Below are positions 48,401 through 60,400 of a stretch of 64,000 nt of DNA, in pieces. Made by a program: the position numbers and the translations under genes. The notes beneath the pieces were generated by a model. It made no database searches and was not told where the DNA came from. It saw only the letters and a list, made by a program, of their open reading frames with translations. Source of the DNA: Larus michahellis (taxonomy: Eukaryota; Chordata; Aves; Charadriiformes; Laridae); assembly GCF_964199755.1 (NCBI RefSeq), contig NC_133896.1, positions 90,938,215 to 91,002,214 on the forward strand. Direction: 5' to 3'. Within the stretch, counting starts at the first letter, position 1, and every line of letters starts with the position of its first letter.

Positions 48401-51400
48401 TGAAGGACCCTGTAAGAAAATGACATTTAAAAAGACTGAAGATTGAAGGCTGGTCACTATAAACACAGAGACATGGCAAGAGTGAGAGGAATAATTTGAG
48501 GCAGAGGAACACTAGTAACCTGAACAAAGACAACAAAGTACTCTGAATGGGCTACACCTGGGGCTATCAAAGGAGGATGATTTGACATGAATCAACGAAA
48601 GAAACTCTCTCCTCAGAACACCATGAAGACTCAGGGGGTAATTGCCTGCTGGGCCACAGGATTCTTTATGGTAAGCAGGAGAAAGAGCATTTTTAGGACT
48701 GGGTGAAACTTGTTATAGAGCATTTTGAGGGGTCTGTGGTATTATGTGAGACATATTAGGGGATGTTTATGGGAAGAGCCAAAGGCAGGGAAAGGGAAAG
48801 ATCATGCTGGATTGGGGTGAACACACGTGGGAAAATGGAGAGGAAAGGTGGTAAGAGGGAATGGTTGAGCATAAACTTGTGGGTTGCCAGGATGACTGTC
48901 TGATTGAGCCCTGCACATGGTCACCAGAATCTGTCCTATGTTATTAAATGGTGTTCTTAAATAACACTCTACTCTCCGGCAGGGGGCTAGAGGGAGGACA
49001 CTGGATACTGCAGAGATAAGGAGTCTGAGAGTTGGCCACTGGAAGGACTTTAGTTCAAGCCAGCTTCTGGAGAAAGCAGGGGTCTGAGAGTTGGCTATTG
49101 GAGACACTAGTGGTTTGGACCACCTACTGGAGAGATATGCTCATATATGTGCGTTTGTAACAGGAAGAGATCAGAGTACCAGCAACCAAAGTAGGGCTGC
49201 AAGACTCAGGGGCCCATGTACCCAGGTTCCAGCAGCTGTGGACACCAGGGGATCTAAAGCCAGCTTCTGGATGGACTGAATATCTAAAGACCGGCTATTG
49301 GAGTGATCCATATTGTTTGTGTACATACATAAATTTCACTAGTATACACCAAACCGGATCAGCTGGGCAGGAGGAGTAGGATCAGACCATCTGAGCTGTT
49401 TGTACAAGTGCTATGGGTGGGTGGGTGCCAGTAAAGGCACTGTGTTCCATCCCTGTTGATCTGTGTGGTGCATATATATGCACACATATATAAATATACT
49501 TATACGTGTGTACATATATGGTGCATGCATGTGCAAACCTCTTGGGAATATATGCTAAGCCTTAGTACTGGCTAAACCTGGTGATATAGAGCCACAGCAG
49601 CCTTGCAATTATTAGGCTACTGAATTCAGGAGGCTCTAACATGGACCTCTTTAATTGACGGTATCTGATGTTAATATTTCTTGAGGCATGAACAACTAGA
49701 ACCATAGATATTGACTCTTACCTTTCCTTTTGCCATTCTTCGATGAGCTGTGACATGCCTCTTAAATAGTCCATGTCATGCACTACAATTGGCTGAGAGA
49801 GGTTCATTGGCATAGGATGGAAGACAGCCTGGAGACATGACAGCCAGTCAATAGCAGGAGCCTTTTCCTAGAAGTAAAACAAAGCTTACATGCTGAACTA
49901 TGAATCTAAATCGACTGACAAGAAATAATAGGGAAACTGGGATAGTCCCTCTAATACTGTTAAGACATACTTTCAACAAGTTAAACTGGTTTTATGATGT
50001 GGGTATTGATTATAGTAGAAAAGGAGAATTTACTTTTTTTTATTGAATTAGCACTGGGAGGGGAGAGAGTTGTGGGCCTGAAATATCCAACTGTTGTCAA
50101 TAAAAGACCGTAAGTTAATAGATCATTTAAAGCTCAACAGACTCCAAGTGCAGGCTGCAAGGGAATGGCATCTAAACAGAGTGCCTCATATCTCTTTTGA
50201 TCCACATCTCTAAAATATGAATGTCACGGGTAATTGTGTTGCCCAAGTTCTAAGGCATAGATACCTGTAGCTCTCTAATGGTAGTGTGAAAGAACAGCAT
50301 CCCCCTCTGCTTTCTTTCTTGCAGTGGGGTGACAACTCGCTGGAGCTTAGAGATGAAGAACAAGGTAGGGGAAAATAAATCAGGGGAACCATCCTGTGGT
50401 ACTCCAAGTAGGCCCCCCAGTTTCTTCAAATATGAGAGATACACACGGAGAACCTGCAAAACAGAGGATATGACCAGTGGGAGAAACATGACTAAAAATT
50501 AGTCACCCCATTCATCCATCCATCCAACCATCCATCTTGACCATATAAGCTTCAGTCTTTCAAAACCACTGCAGACCCATTCCTGAAACTGTTTTCACTG
50601 CAACATCCTTAGGTAATTCTTCATGTGGAATACACTAGCCAAGTACATCCTTTTTCAGGATTGAAATTCCCAAAAGGTTATTTTTGTCCAGTTTACAATT
50701 ACATTACATACTGGAATAATTTGAGAGATGTAGGCCTGCCATCTCTGGAGTCAAAGGAGGGACGTGTAGTGATATAATGAGACAGTATTTTTGACACAGA
50801 GAAAATGCCAGCTTCTTGCCTCTATGTTCATGAGGTATCAAAGGAATGCTCGTGATGGGTAGACAGGCTTATTTTATTGAGGACTCTTCTGAAAGAGTCA
50901 GATTGAGAAACTGAAATCAACTCAATTTTTATAAAGTTCAGAAAAATGACAGAGCTGTGATGAAATTAACTTTGTTGCAATAACTCTCAAGGTCAAAGAA
51001 CTTGTTTCCCCAGCTTAGGTTAAAACATTTTAAAATAACTTTACAAATGCTAGCTACCCCTCCTCCAATACACAGATTTTAAGTTACAAAGCCTTACTTT
51101 GGACAAGAACATTTTTTTTAAACATTCATTTAAGGTGAAACCTAGGGGGAAGCCCAGGTTCATATTACTTAACAAATACCAATTAAAACGATAACATTCT
51201 GTTTCTACACTAGAAGTTTTAAACCTGGCTTCTAAAAATGGGTTACATTTTACAAAGTATCTTTTTGGAAAAGTACAGAGTTTTGTAAATAATTCCTTCT
51301 GTAGACATGTTCAGAGGTCACTGACCGTAACCCATGGAAATAGACCACTTTTAACCTGGAGGCAATTCAAGGAGATCCCTACACCAAATAGCTATTTTTA

Positions 51401-54400
51401 CCTTTCCTCAGCCTTTGATATGTTACCTCAAGATAATTTTTCTCTTTGAGTTTACTCTCAAGTGGCACCTCAAACTCAGGATGGTCAATCTGCAAAAAGG
51501 AGTAAAGAAAAAACATCTTGCTATTTCCAGAAACAATGGAAATGGGAGGATATCCTCAACAGGCTTTATTAATTTCTGTGTCACAGAATTTGAAATAATA
51601 ATAAATTACTTTTACTTTTCAAAAATGTTTGCTAAGTAATTTTTGTGGATCTATCATATTCTGCAGCTCATTAACAAGCTCATTACAAATCTGCAGTGAC
51701 TGATATTCAAATGTAAACCACATTGTTAAATATTTCTACATGGCGCACTGGTTTTGGCTGGGATAGAGTTAAATTTCTTCATAGTAGCTCGTATGGGGCT
51801 ATGATTTGCATTTGTGATGAAAACAGTGTTGATAACAAAGAGATATTTTAGTTATTACTGAGCAGTGCTTACACAGCGTCAAGGCCTTTTCTGCTCCTCA
51901 CACCACGCTGCCAATGAGTAGGCTGAGGGTGCACAAGAAGTTGGGAGGGGACACAGCTGGGGCCGCTGACCCCAACTGACCAAAAGGATATTCCATACCA
52001 TATGACACCGTACTTAACAATAAAAGCAGGGGTGAAGGAGGTTGACCAGGGCTGCCATTCCTTGGGAACTGGCTGGGCAGCAGTCAGTTGGTGGTGAGCA
52101 ACTGGGCTTTTTTTTGCATTGCTTCTTTTTTTTCTTTCTTTTTCTTTTTTATTTTTAATTATTAATCTGTCGTCTTCTCAACCCATGAGTTTTCACACTT
52201 TTACCCTTCAGATTTTCTTCCCCATCCCACTGGATGGAGGAGTGAACAAGCGGGTGTGTGTTGCTTAGCTGCCTACCAGTTTTAAACCACAACAGTGAGC
52301 TGCAAAGTTCATAGTACTCTATGCGTATTAGACACTTAGCATCTATTATTGTACTAGTCATACCTGTGAACACAAGAAGAACCAGACCTTTCCATGACAA
52401 AGTACAATCTACACTGTCAGGCAGAAGAGATGACAGAAATTAAGCAATTTATTCTTCCTCATCTGCTCATTTTCCACAAATAAGTGCTTTTTATGTAATA
52501 AAATCTAGTAGTTTACTGAAATTTAGGAAAACTTTCTTTAGACAAGAACATAGGCTTAACTTGAGCAAGCCTGGGTCTCATGTGCTGTGTAACTGACTCT
52601 TTATTCAGGGTGCTTGCTGATATTTTCTCTAGTCCACTCACCTGAATAACATTGGCCTTGAGGTCAAAAGGACTAGGTCCCACATGCACTCTGAAAAAGG
52701 GAAAGGTGCTGTATCTGCCCATGAGAGTCTGAAGAGTTTCATTAAAATCTTTTGCTTTCCCCACATCTGTGATATTCCATCCACCAACCTAGAGAGGGAG
52801 AGAGACAGCATGACACCAGGTGAGAAAAACACTTGTTTGATCTATCTTTACAAAATCTTTTTTCGCTCCTATGAGCTCAGTCATTATGACAACGGAGAAG
52901 CAGAAAAGCAAATAGCAACAGAGGAAACTCATGAAGATTTCTATATACCCTGTTGACTTTAAAATGACCTGTCACTTTCACTTAAGCAAAGCAACTCGCT
53001 GCAAAATGACACAGGGAAAAGAAATTATAATTATCAACAGAATAAGATGTACAGGAAAAAAGCAGGAGAACAAGCAGAGAGGAAAGGGGTCTCATTTTTC
53101 TAAAGCCATCCAGAAGGACAACCCAGGATCAGGGATTACAAGTCCCAGCTCCCTGCCAAGCAGATTCACAGGTGGGCCTGCAGCCACTATTCATTCTGCT
53201 GGGAGGTTCTACATCCTCCTTGGAGACGGGGCATAATTGCCCTTTGCCAGCAAGAAGATGTACAACCCTTCCTGGCACTGAGAGGAGTCTCCTGGAATGG
53301 AAAGAGAAGCATTTTTCTCTTTAAAACAGCTCCCTTGAAGCCTGGAGCAGTGGATGGCCATCAGACCTTAGACATAAAAATTTCACCTGTCTTGAAAGAT
53401 ATTCCCTGATCTGTAAGTTGGATCCTATTGGCCTGAGCTTCTAAGTGATCCCTCTTTGTAGTTTTGGTTGTTGTACAGTCCTGAAGTAATATGTAAGGTC
53501 ATGAGGAAAGAGTCAGGTACCTGACGTCAGAAAATCAAATCTTGAAACAGCATTTAAAGCTAGAAGATTTGTCATTTAGAAGTTGTGCTGTGAACTATGA
53601 GGTTATTTCAGGGCCAGATGCTAGCAAAATTCATCATGTAGGACCATACGACCCTAACCTCACACTTTCCTTTTTCCTGCAGGAATTATCTTCTGGAGGG
53701 AGAGGAAATACCACAAACATTCACCTGATTTAGGAGGTCCTTCAATGGTTGACTTCCTTGGGATTCTATCCGTTGGGTATCCATGCAGGAGCGATAGAAC
53801 CGGATTGCTTTCTCTTTAGCTGAACCTTTTATGCCAAACTGTGGGCTCTCTGAGGAAAAAAAACATATTAAAAACTACAAAAATGGTAAAAAAAAACCTA
53901 TAGGGCAGTGTTAGAGCAGAGAAAGGTTGTAAGAAAATATTACACTGCACTTTGATTCAGAACAATTTAGCAAATACATCTACACTTTCCACCGTCACTC
54001 AAAGCAAAAGGCATTCTAGTGCCATGACTCTTCCTGAGGCCAAATATGTGAGTTTCTTTGCATGGAAACAGGAGTACAAGAGGAAGGTCATGCGCATCTA
54101 GGCTTCAGTCACACATGGAGCCAGGACACATGACCAGAGCGCACATTCAGACAAGCACAGCAAGAAACAGTCTGCTTTTACAAGGCAACAGGCTTGGGTT
54201 GCTGTCAGTATTTTAAAGTGTGACTTTCATCTGTTACACTTGTCAAGGGCAATTAAAATATTTAAAATGCAGCTATTGTAAGATGACATGCTCAAGAATA
54301 AATCTGTACCTGTAATGATAGAAGAATTAAGAAACTGAACTCAGTCTCTGTTCGGAATGATTGTGCTCTGTTATTAGTATTTTCAGCTCTGACTGAGGAA

Positions 54401-57400
54401 GATGCTGAAGGTAACACACCAATCATCTGTCCCTACCTAAGAGCCTCTTCAGGATCAACTGGTTTTCTTCCAACAACACATCAAATACATTTAGTGATTC
54501 TTCTGTGGTTCCGCTTGAGTGTTTGCCTTCCCAGCTGCCACAGGCGTATTTGTAGAAATCCTCACAGGGGTCTACAGTGTCATTCCTAGAATTCAGGAGT
54601 CTGGTCAACAGTGTAAGACCCAGCTTGGCATCGCAGGATCCTGGGCAGGAAGTAAATAGGAGAGAACTGAGCAGTGACAGTGGAGAGCGAGAACAACTCC
54701 AAACAAAACAAAACAAAACAAACAAACAAACAAAATAGGAACTATCTCTGGGACATTTTCCCCGAAAGATTTATTTTTGGTACAAACTCCTTTGCATGCA
54801 GAGTGTTGAATTCCTTGTCATTTTTTCCTGAATATGGAACAAAGTGTCTTCTGTCTTTCATTTCACAGGAAGATTTTCTTTGCACTTTTTAAGGGAGATT
54901 CTTTAAATAAAGGACAGGTTATCAGTCCAGAGGTGGTGTCCTCTGTTCATACTAACTAGGCGGTCACAGGTTGGATTACTCTGCCTTCTCAGTGTATTTT
55001 CTCTGAATCAGACAAATTTGGCCAAATGATAAACAAGAAGCAACTGATGGTGCCAACACACGAAGAAAAAGGAGGACATAGCACAGAGAAAGTAAGGAGG
55101 TAAGTTTAAATCATGGAGGGAGATGCTCAAGCATGGGAAACATTTCTCAGCAATGACATTTGTTAAAACAGGACCAAGACTTTCTAGTATATCTTGCTTT
55201 GATCTAAAACTCCCTTTATCTAAACTGCTGTGAAAACCGCTGTGGGTATGTGTTCTCATTTTGGTTCAGTGTGATGTTTCAACATCAGATCAGATTGATT
55301 ATTTACTGAAATAAGCCACTTGTAAATCAAAGTAAGACTTTCCATACTATGGTTTAAACTGTTGACATGGGAGGAGGCAAACAGAGTGGAAATCTAAACT
55401 AACAGTTTTCCCTTGGTCTCTGTAACAAACGGTCTCCAACACACAACAGGGGCTAAAGAAAAATGCTAGGTGAAGATTCAATAATGTTTATTTTGGAGCA
55501 GGGAATCTCTGTATCCACCTTCAGTACTGAGCATTCCATATGCATAAACAATTACATGGACCATTCTGCAGATAGTTGATTAGCAAATTTGAAAAGCAAA
55601 TTAATATTTCTGATCTATGCTCACAGCTCCCCCATTAGCAAGAGACTATGACTTTTCCTTCTACACTATGACTGCACTGGTCTGTGCTAGAAAACTAGGA
55701 TGGGACTTGTTAAGTCAGAGATGGAACTGTGGAGGAGGAGCTCCAAATCTCACATTCAGTGCAGTTTGCTGGAGGTGACTACAGATAGAGCATGACATGA
55801 CGATGACATGCAAGAAAATATAATGATGCTCTCCCTCAAAAGTGAGCCCAGGCATATTAAATGGCAGGCGGAGGAGGAGGACAGGTGTGGGGATCTCTTC
55901 CCACTATGACTCAAGGAAGAGGCAGAACAGTGTGCCTTTTTTGCAACTGATGCTACAATTCTTTGAGATTCTGAAAGTCTGATTCTTAACAGAGATGTTA
56001 AGCCTAATACACAGTGGAGGCAGATAGGAGAGAAAGCAGTCTTACAAATGAGGTGGATGAGGAAGCAGGAAAAGGATATCCCATATTATACCTAGACCAC
56101 AAGTCATCACGATGTAGGTGATAAGTAGTGTAAAGCCAAGGAGAGTACTGACAATAAGTGTACACAGAAGTAGGCTTTTCCCCTGAAGGCATCGTTCTTT
56201 CTTTGCACCTGTTCTCAGCTCCTGGTCACAGGTCTAAAGAGAGAAAAATGAGACAAACAGAAAAAATGAAGAAAGAAAAATTCATATTACAGTTAGCACT
56301 GGTCATATACTCTGTCTTCTGCCTAATCTACGAGAAAATCACTCAGAGGACTATTGCCAGAATACCAACAGTCATCCAAGTCATCTAGGCAACTGTACTC
56401 CCGAGGGCTTTCTCACCTCCTTTGTTTCCTTGTCTTTTCCACCTACAGCTGGTGCACAGTGTTATGAATTATGCATCAAAAAGTCAGCTTGCCATGAGGA
56501 GGCCTGTCCCTCCATTAGCTCCTTCTGGTTTACGGAATCACTTTGCATATACCTCCTGAAGATATCAAAGCCTTTTTGGGCCCATAAAGCTAATAACAGG
56601 ATGACTAGGACTGGTCATTCTTTATTCTGTTACAGTCTGGCAAACTGAGCCCTAATTTCAGATTTCTCCTCAAGAAATAACTCCTACATCCTAAGTCCTC
56701 CAGTCCAGTTGAAGTGGGATAGAAGACTTGCCCTGTTCTACAAACTGCAGTAAGCTGTAAGTCACAGAGAAGATCTTGTACACAGGTTTTATGTCACTTA
56801 AATTTAGTTGTGTTCATAAACTAGGTGTGTCTTTTTGGTCAGAGGAGAAGGCTGGGCACAGTATGACTACGGTTTCTATTTTAGACATCGGTCTTAGGAT
56901 CCTCCAGAGTTACCGGTCTTTTTCTACATTGACTGCAAAGGAAGACAGATGGCTCATAACGTCTACCTTCATAAAGTTAGATAAAATGACATTTATCGTG
57001 TGTGTCCACCGTTTCTACCTACTTTGATGTACACAAGACTGGAGAACAGCATATTACAAGAGAATAGACGTGGGAATGGATGCTGGTAATATAAGGAAAG
57101 GGGTAGAAGTGGAATAACAGAATAAGAATATACAGTGAGAAAAAGGAGGCAGAAGGAAAAAAAACAGAAGATAATGGAAAACCTGGGAGGAAGAGGGATA
57201 GAGAAAGCAGTACAGCAACAAAGGAGTAAATCTTATAGGTGTGAAAGCTTATGGAAGTGCCACTTTGAGAGTCTTACATTCCAGTGCCAGGGCCTGGCCT
57301 CTACTGTCCCCACAGCCTAAAGTTTAGCTCCCTGTGCTCAAGCCTGGTTCTCTGAAAGCTGTTTGATAAACCTTGACAGGCTTTGGAGCTCTTTGAGAAA

Positions 57401-60400
57401 AAGCTAGAAGCAGCCTTGGTTGGAGGTGCCCACTTCTTCACTTGGGAGCTGCTTTTTGTAGCTCTCAAGTGATCTTCATCTGAGCTATGCCGCGGTGGCA
57501 GCCATGTGCCCCATTGATCTGAATCCTGACCATAACCTACAGACTTAATTCTGCAGGTTTGACCTTGGACCTGCCTCCTCACAATGCACTTGCCTTATAG
57601 AAAATAGAAATAGAAAAACAGAGCTCAAACATGCTTTTTATTCATCATTAACAGAAGCCTCTCAAAAGCATATGTCAGCTTACTTGACTCATGGAAACTG
57701 CTAACAAGGGTTAAATACCTAACCGCTTTTCTCCCTTTAATATCCTATTCTCCTGACTTCCTTAGGCAGGATACAGTATAACTAAATGGAGAGCAAGTAC
57801 ATACAAGTGAATCCTGGCATTAAAAGGTGCTAGATAAAGAACATGACCATACTGGCAACATACAGCTTAGGAAATGTAAAGGAGGAAATCCAAATTCCTT
57901 TCATACGCCCCTGTAGTAGAACACTTCAGCTTTTACTCCTCAAGTAGAGAGTAAATGTCATGACCTAATAGTATGTCAGGGAAGTGAGCAACATAAAATT
58001 TGCTCGGCTGAAAAGGAAGAAGAAAAAGTATTCTTCAGTGTGCAAGTCCCCATCTCTCACTATTTAGGTGAGAGCGAATGATTTACATTCACAATGCTCC
58101 TGACTTCTCTGTTGCAATAGACTTCTTGTTTTTCACATTGAAAATCTGGCCTATTCCTACTATGGAATATTTATAATTTTGCAATTCTTTGGTCCCATGT
58201 CATCAGAGGATATCTTTTTCTCTCTTTCAAGTAGTAAATACCAAGGCTATGGAGATACTAATAAGAAATCAGTATTTCAAGACTGACGTTGCCATTCTGC
58301 TGAACTTCTGGTAAACAGTACATCTATATTTGACCTATGCATTATATTCTTCAAACACTTCACCTTTCATAAGGAATGTGTATCTAATCTTGCCTCTGTT
58401 ACTGGGGCTCAATTTGAGAGAACTTGTGGACGTACGTAAACAGAAAAAAGAGGAGGGCAGTCATGCTTCGTTGTCCCTTATATCTTTTTCATGACAACAG
58501 TTTAAAGAAACCTAGACAGACAAATACCTGCTCTTTCAGTACTCTTTTAAAGATACTGACCTGAGCAATATCCCTGTCAGATTCATTACCTAGCATGAAC
58601 TTCACTTTTATGCCACAAATGGACTAAGTGGTTCACAGGCACTGAAATACAGAGCCCTTCCTAATTCAGTGATCCTTGGTCAAGGAAGTGTGAGTTTAAC
58701 TAGGTGGAACTGGAGGTGGGATATAAGAACTTCCAGGGTACAGGATGCAGGAACGTTACATAGCTTGCAGGAAGCAGATACACTTTATTGTGGTATGTTT
58801 TCAGGCTTGTTTGCCTCTTGCAGCATGCTCTGTATAAAGAGACAAGTGAATAGTTTGAACAAGCCTGTGGAAAAGGACAAACAGCCTTTAGTTTCTGACA
58901 GAGCTTTTCCATATGGGCCTCATTTATGAGTAAGTGAGAAGAATGATTAGTATTTGCATGAAGTTGAAGATGAATGCAATTGCCAGTACAGTTTCAGTCC
59001 TTTCATGCTTTTCTTTGAGATGTGTAAGTGCTCAAATTTAAATGGCTTCTCTGTAGCTAAGTGAGATCAAGTGGCTGTAAAATCACTAAAAGCTGAATTC
59101 TAATTGTCCTCAAATATAAAATGATTAATTTTGAATTTATGTACTACATGAATCATCCGATTCAATGCAAGCATGACTTTGGCAAGCAGAATCTTAAAAG
59201 GTACTGTTACCACTAAAGAAAGAACAGTTTGATGCAGCTAAATCAGCCAAAGAATTTGATTTTCCTTCAGCATCTCCTTCTTTCTGTGTGTGAGCTATTC
59301 CTGAATTCTGCAGGGACGTTGAAGTTCCTCTGCCTAATTCTTCCTCACCTTGCATTTTCCCAATGTTTAGTGTGCTGTTGCAGAAAAAGAAACATCTAAC
59401 TGTTATGAAAAGAAAGTAAATTAAAATAAAGAGATCAAAGGCAGAGAGAATCGGAGTTATTTTTCATAATTATTTACCAGACAATTTAGGGGTATTATTT
59501 TTCAGCCTGTAGATTATTCGTGAATTACTGACTTTGGCTGTTTCACAAATTGTGTTTATCACGTTACTCACGTGGATGACATGTTTTCAGACTAATGCCC
59601 CAATAATCACAAAAACTTCAACATTTTCTTAAATTTATCTTTAGTCAGCAAATCACTTAAGGACATAAATTGAGCACATTAAATGCCATTTGAGAAATAA
59701 TATTTCACCCTGTGTTCAAAACATAGTACCTGTTAACATGAGAAACTAAACAGAAAGTTTGCTGAATTATATTCTGGGCTACTGAAAGTTTGAAGCATAA
59801 CAATGGCCAATAACTATTTAAAATTATGACTGTTGTCTGATCTTTATCACACAGAAATATGAGAATGGATATACAAACCAAACATTTTTGCAAATACTCC
59901 AGCCAGAAAAATATAAACAAGATAAATATAAAGTGAGCATTTGCATTATAACCACAGCTCTTGCAACACTGAACGGCTCTCAACATAACAAAACATACAC
60001 ATTTCTTTTTTTATATTATTTAGTTACATAGAAAGCTTTACTTATCTCTATTGTCTTTGAATGTTTTGTACATTTCAGCAACCCTGAGCTAACAGTTCAG
60101 TTCAGTGTGATTTGTCTGTAAATATGCAATTAACAGTTTACTAGTTATTTATATAAGACATCAAAACAGGAAAATGACACTGTGCTACATGGGGAGCAAT
60201 TAGGCTGTCATTCTTACATTCAGAAAACTATGCCATGTTTACCCATAATCATTTGTAGGGAAAAATATTGCATGTTTCTGCGTGAGTAGTTTCTTAAAAT
60301 AATTTGTTGAAAAAATGGAGATGCAATAAAAGATGCAAATAATCATATTATTACTACTACTACTACTACTTACTGGTCAGTTCTTCAAACAGATATGAAT

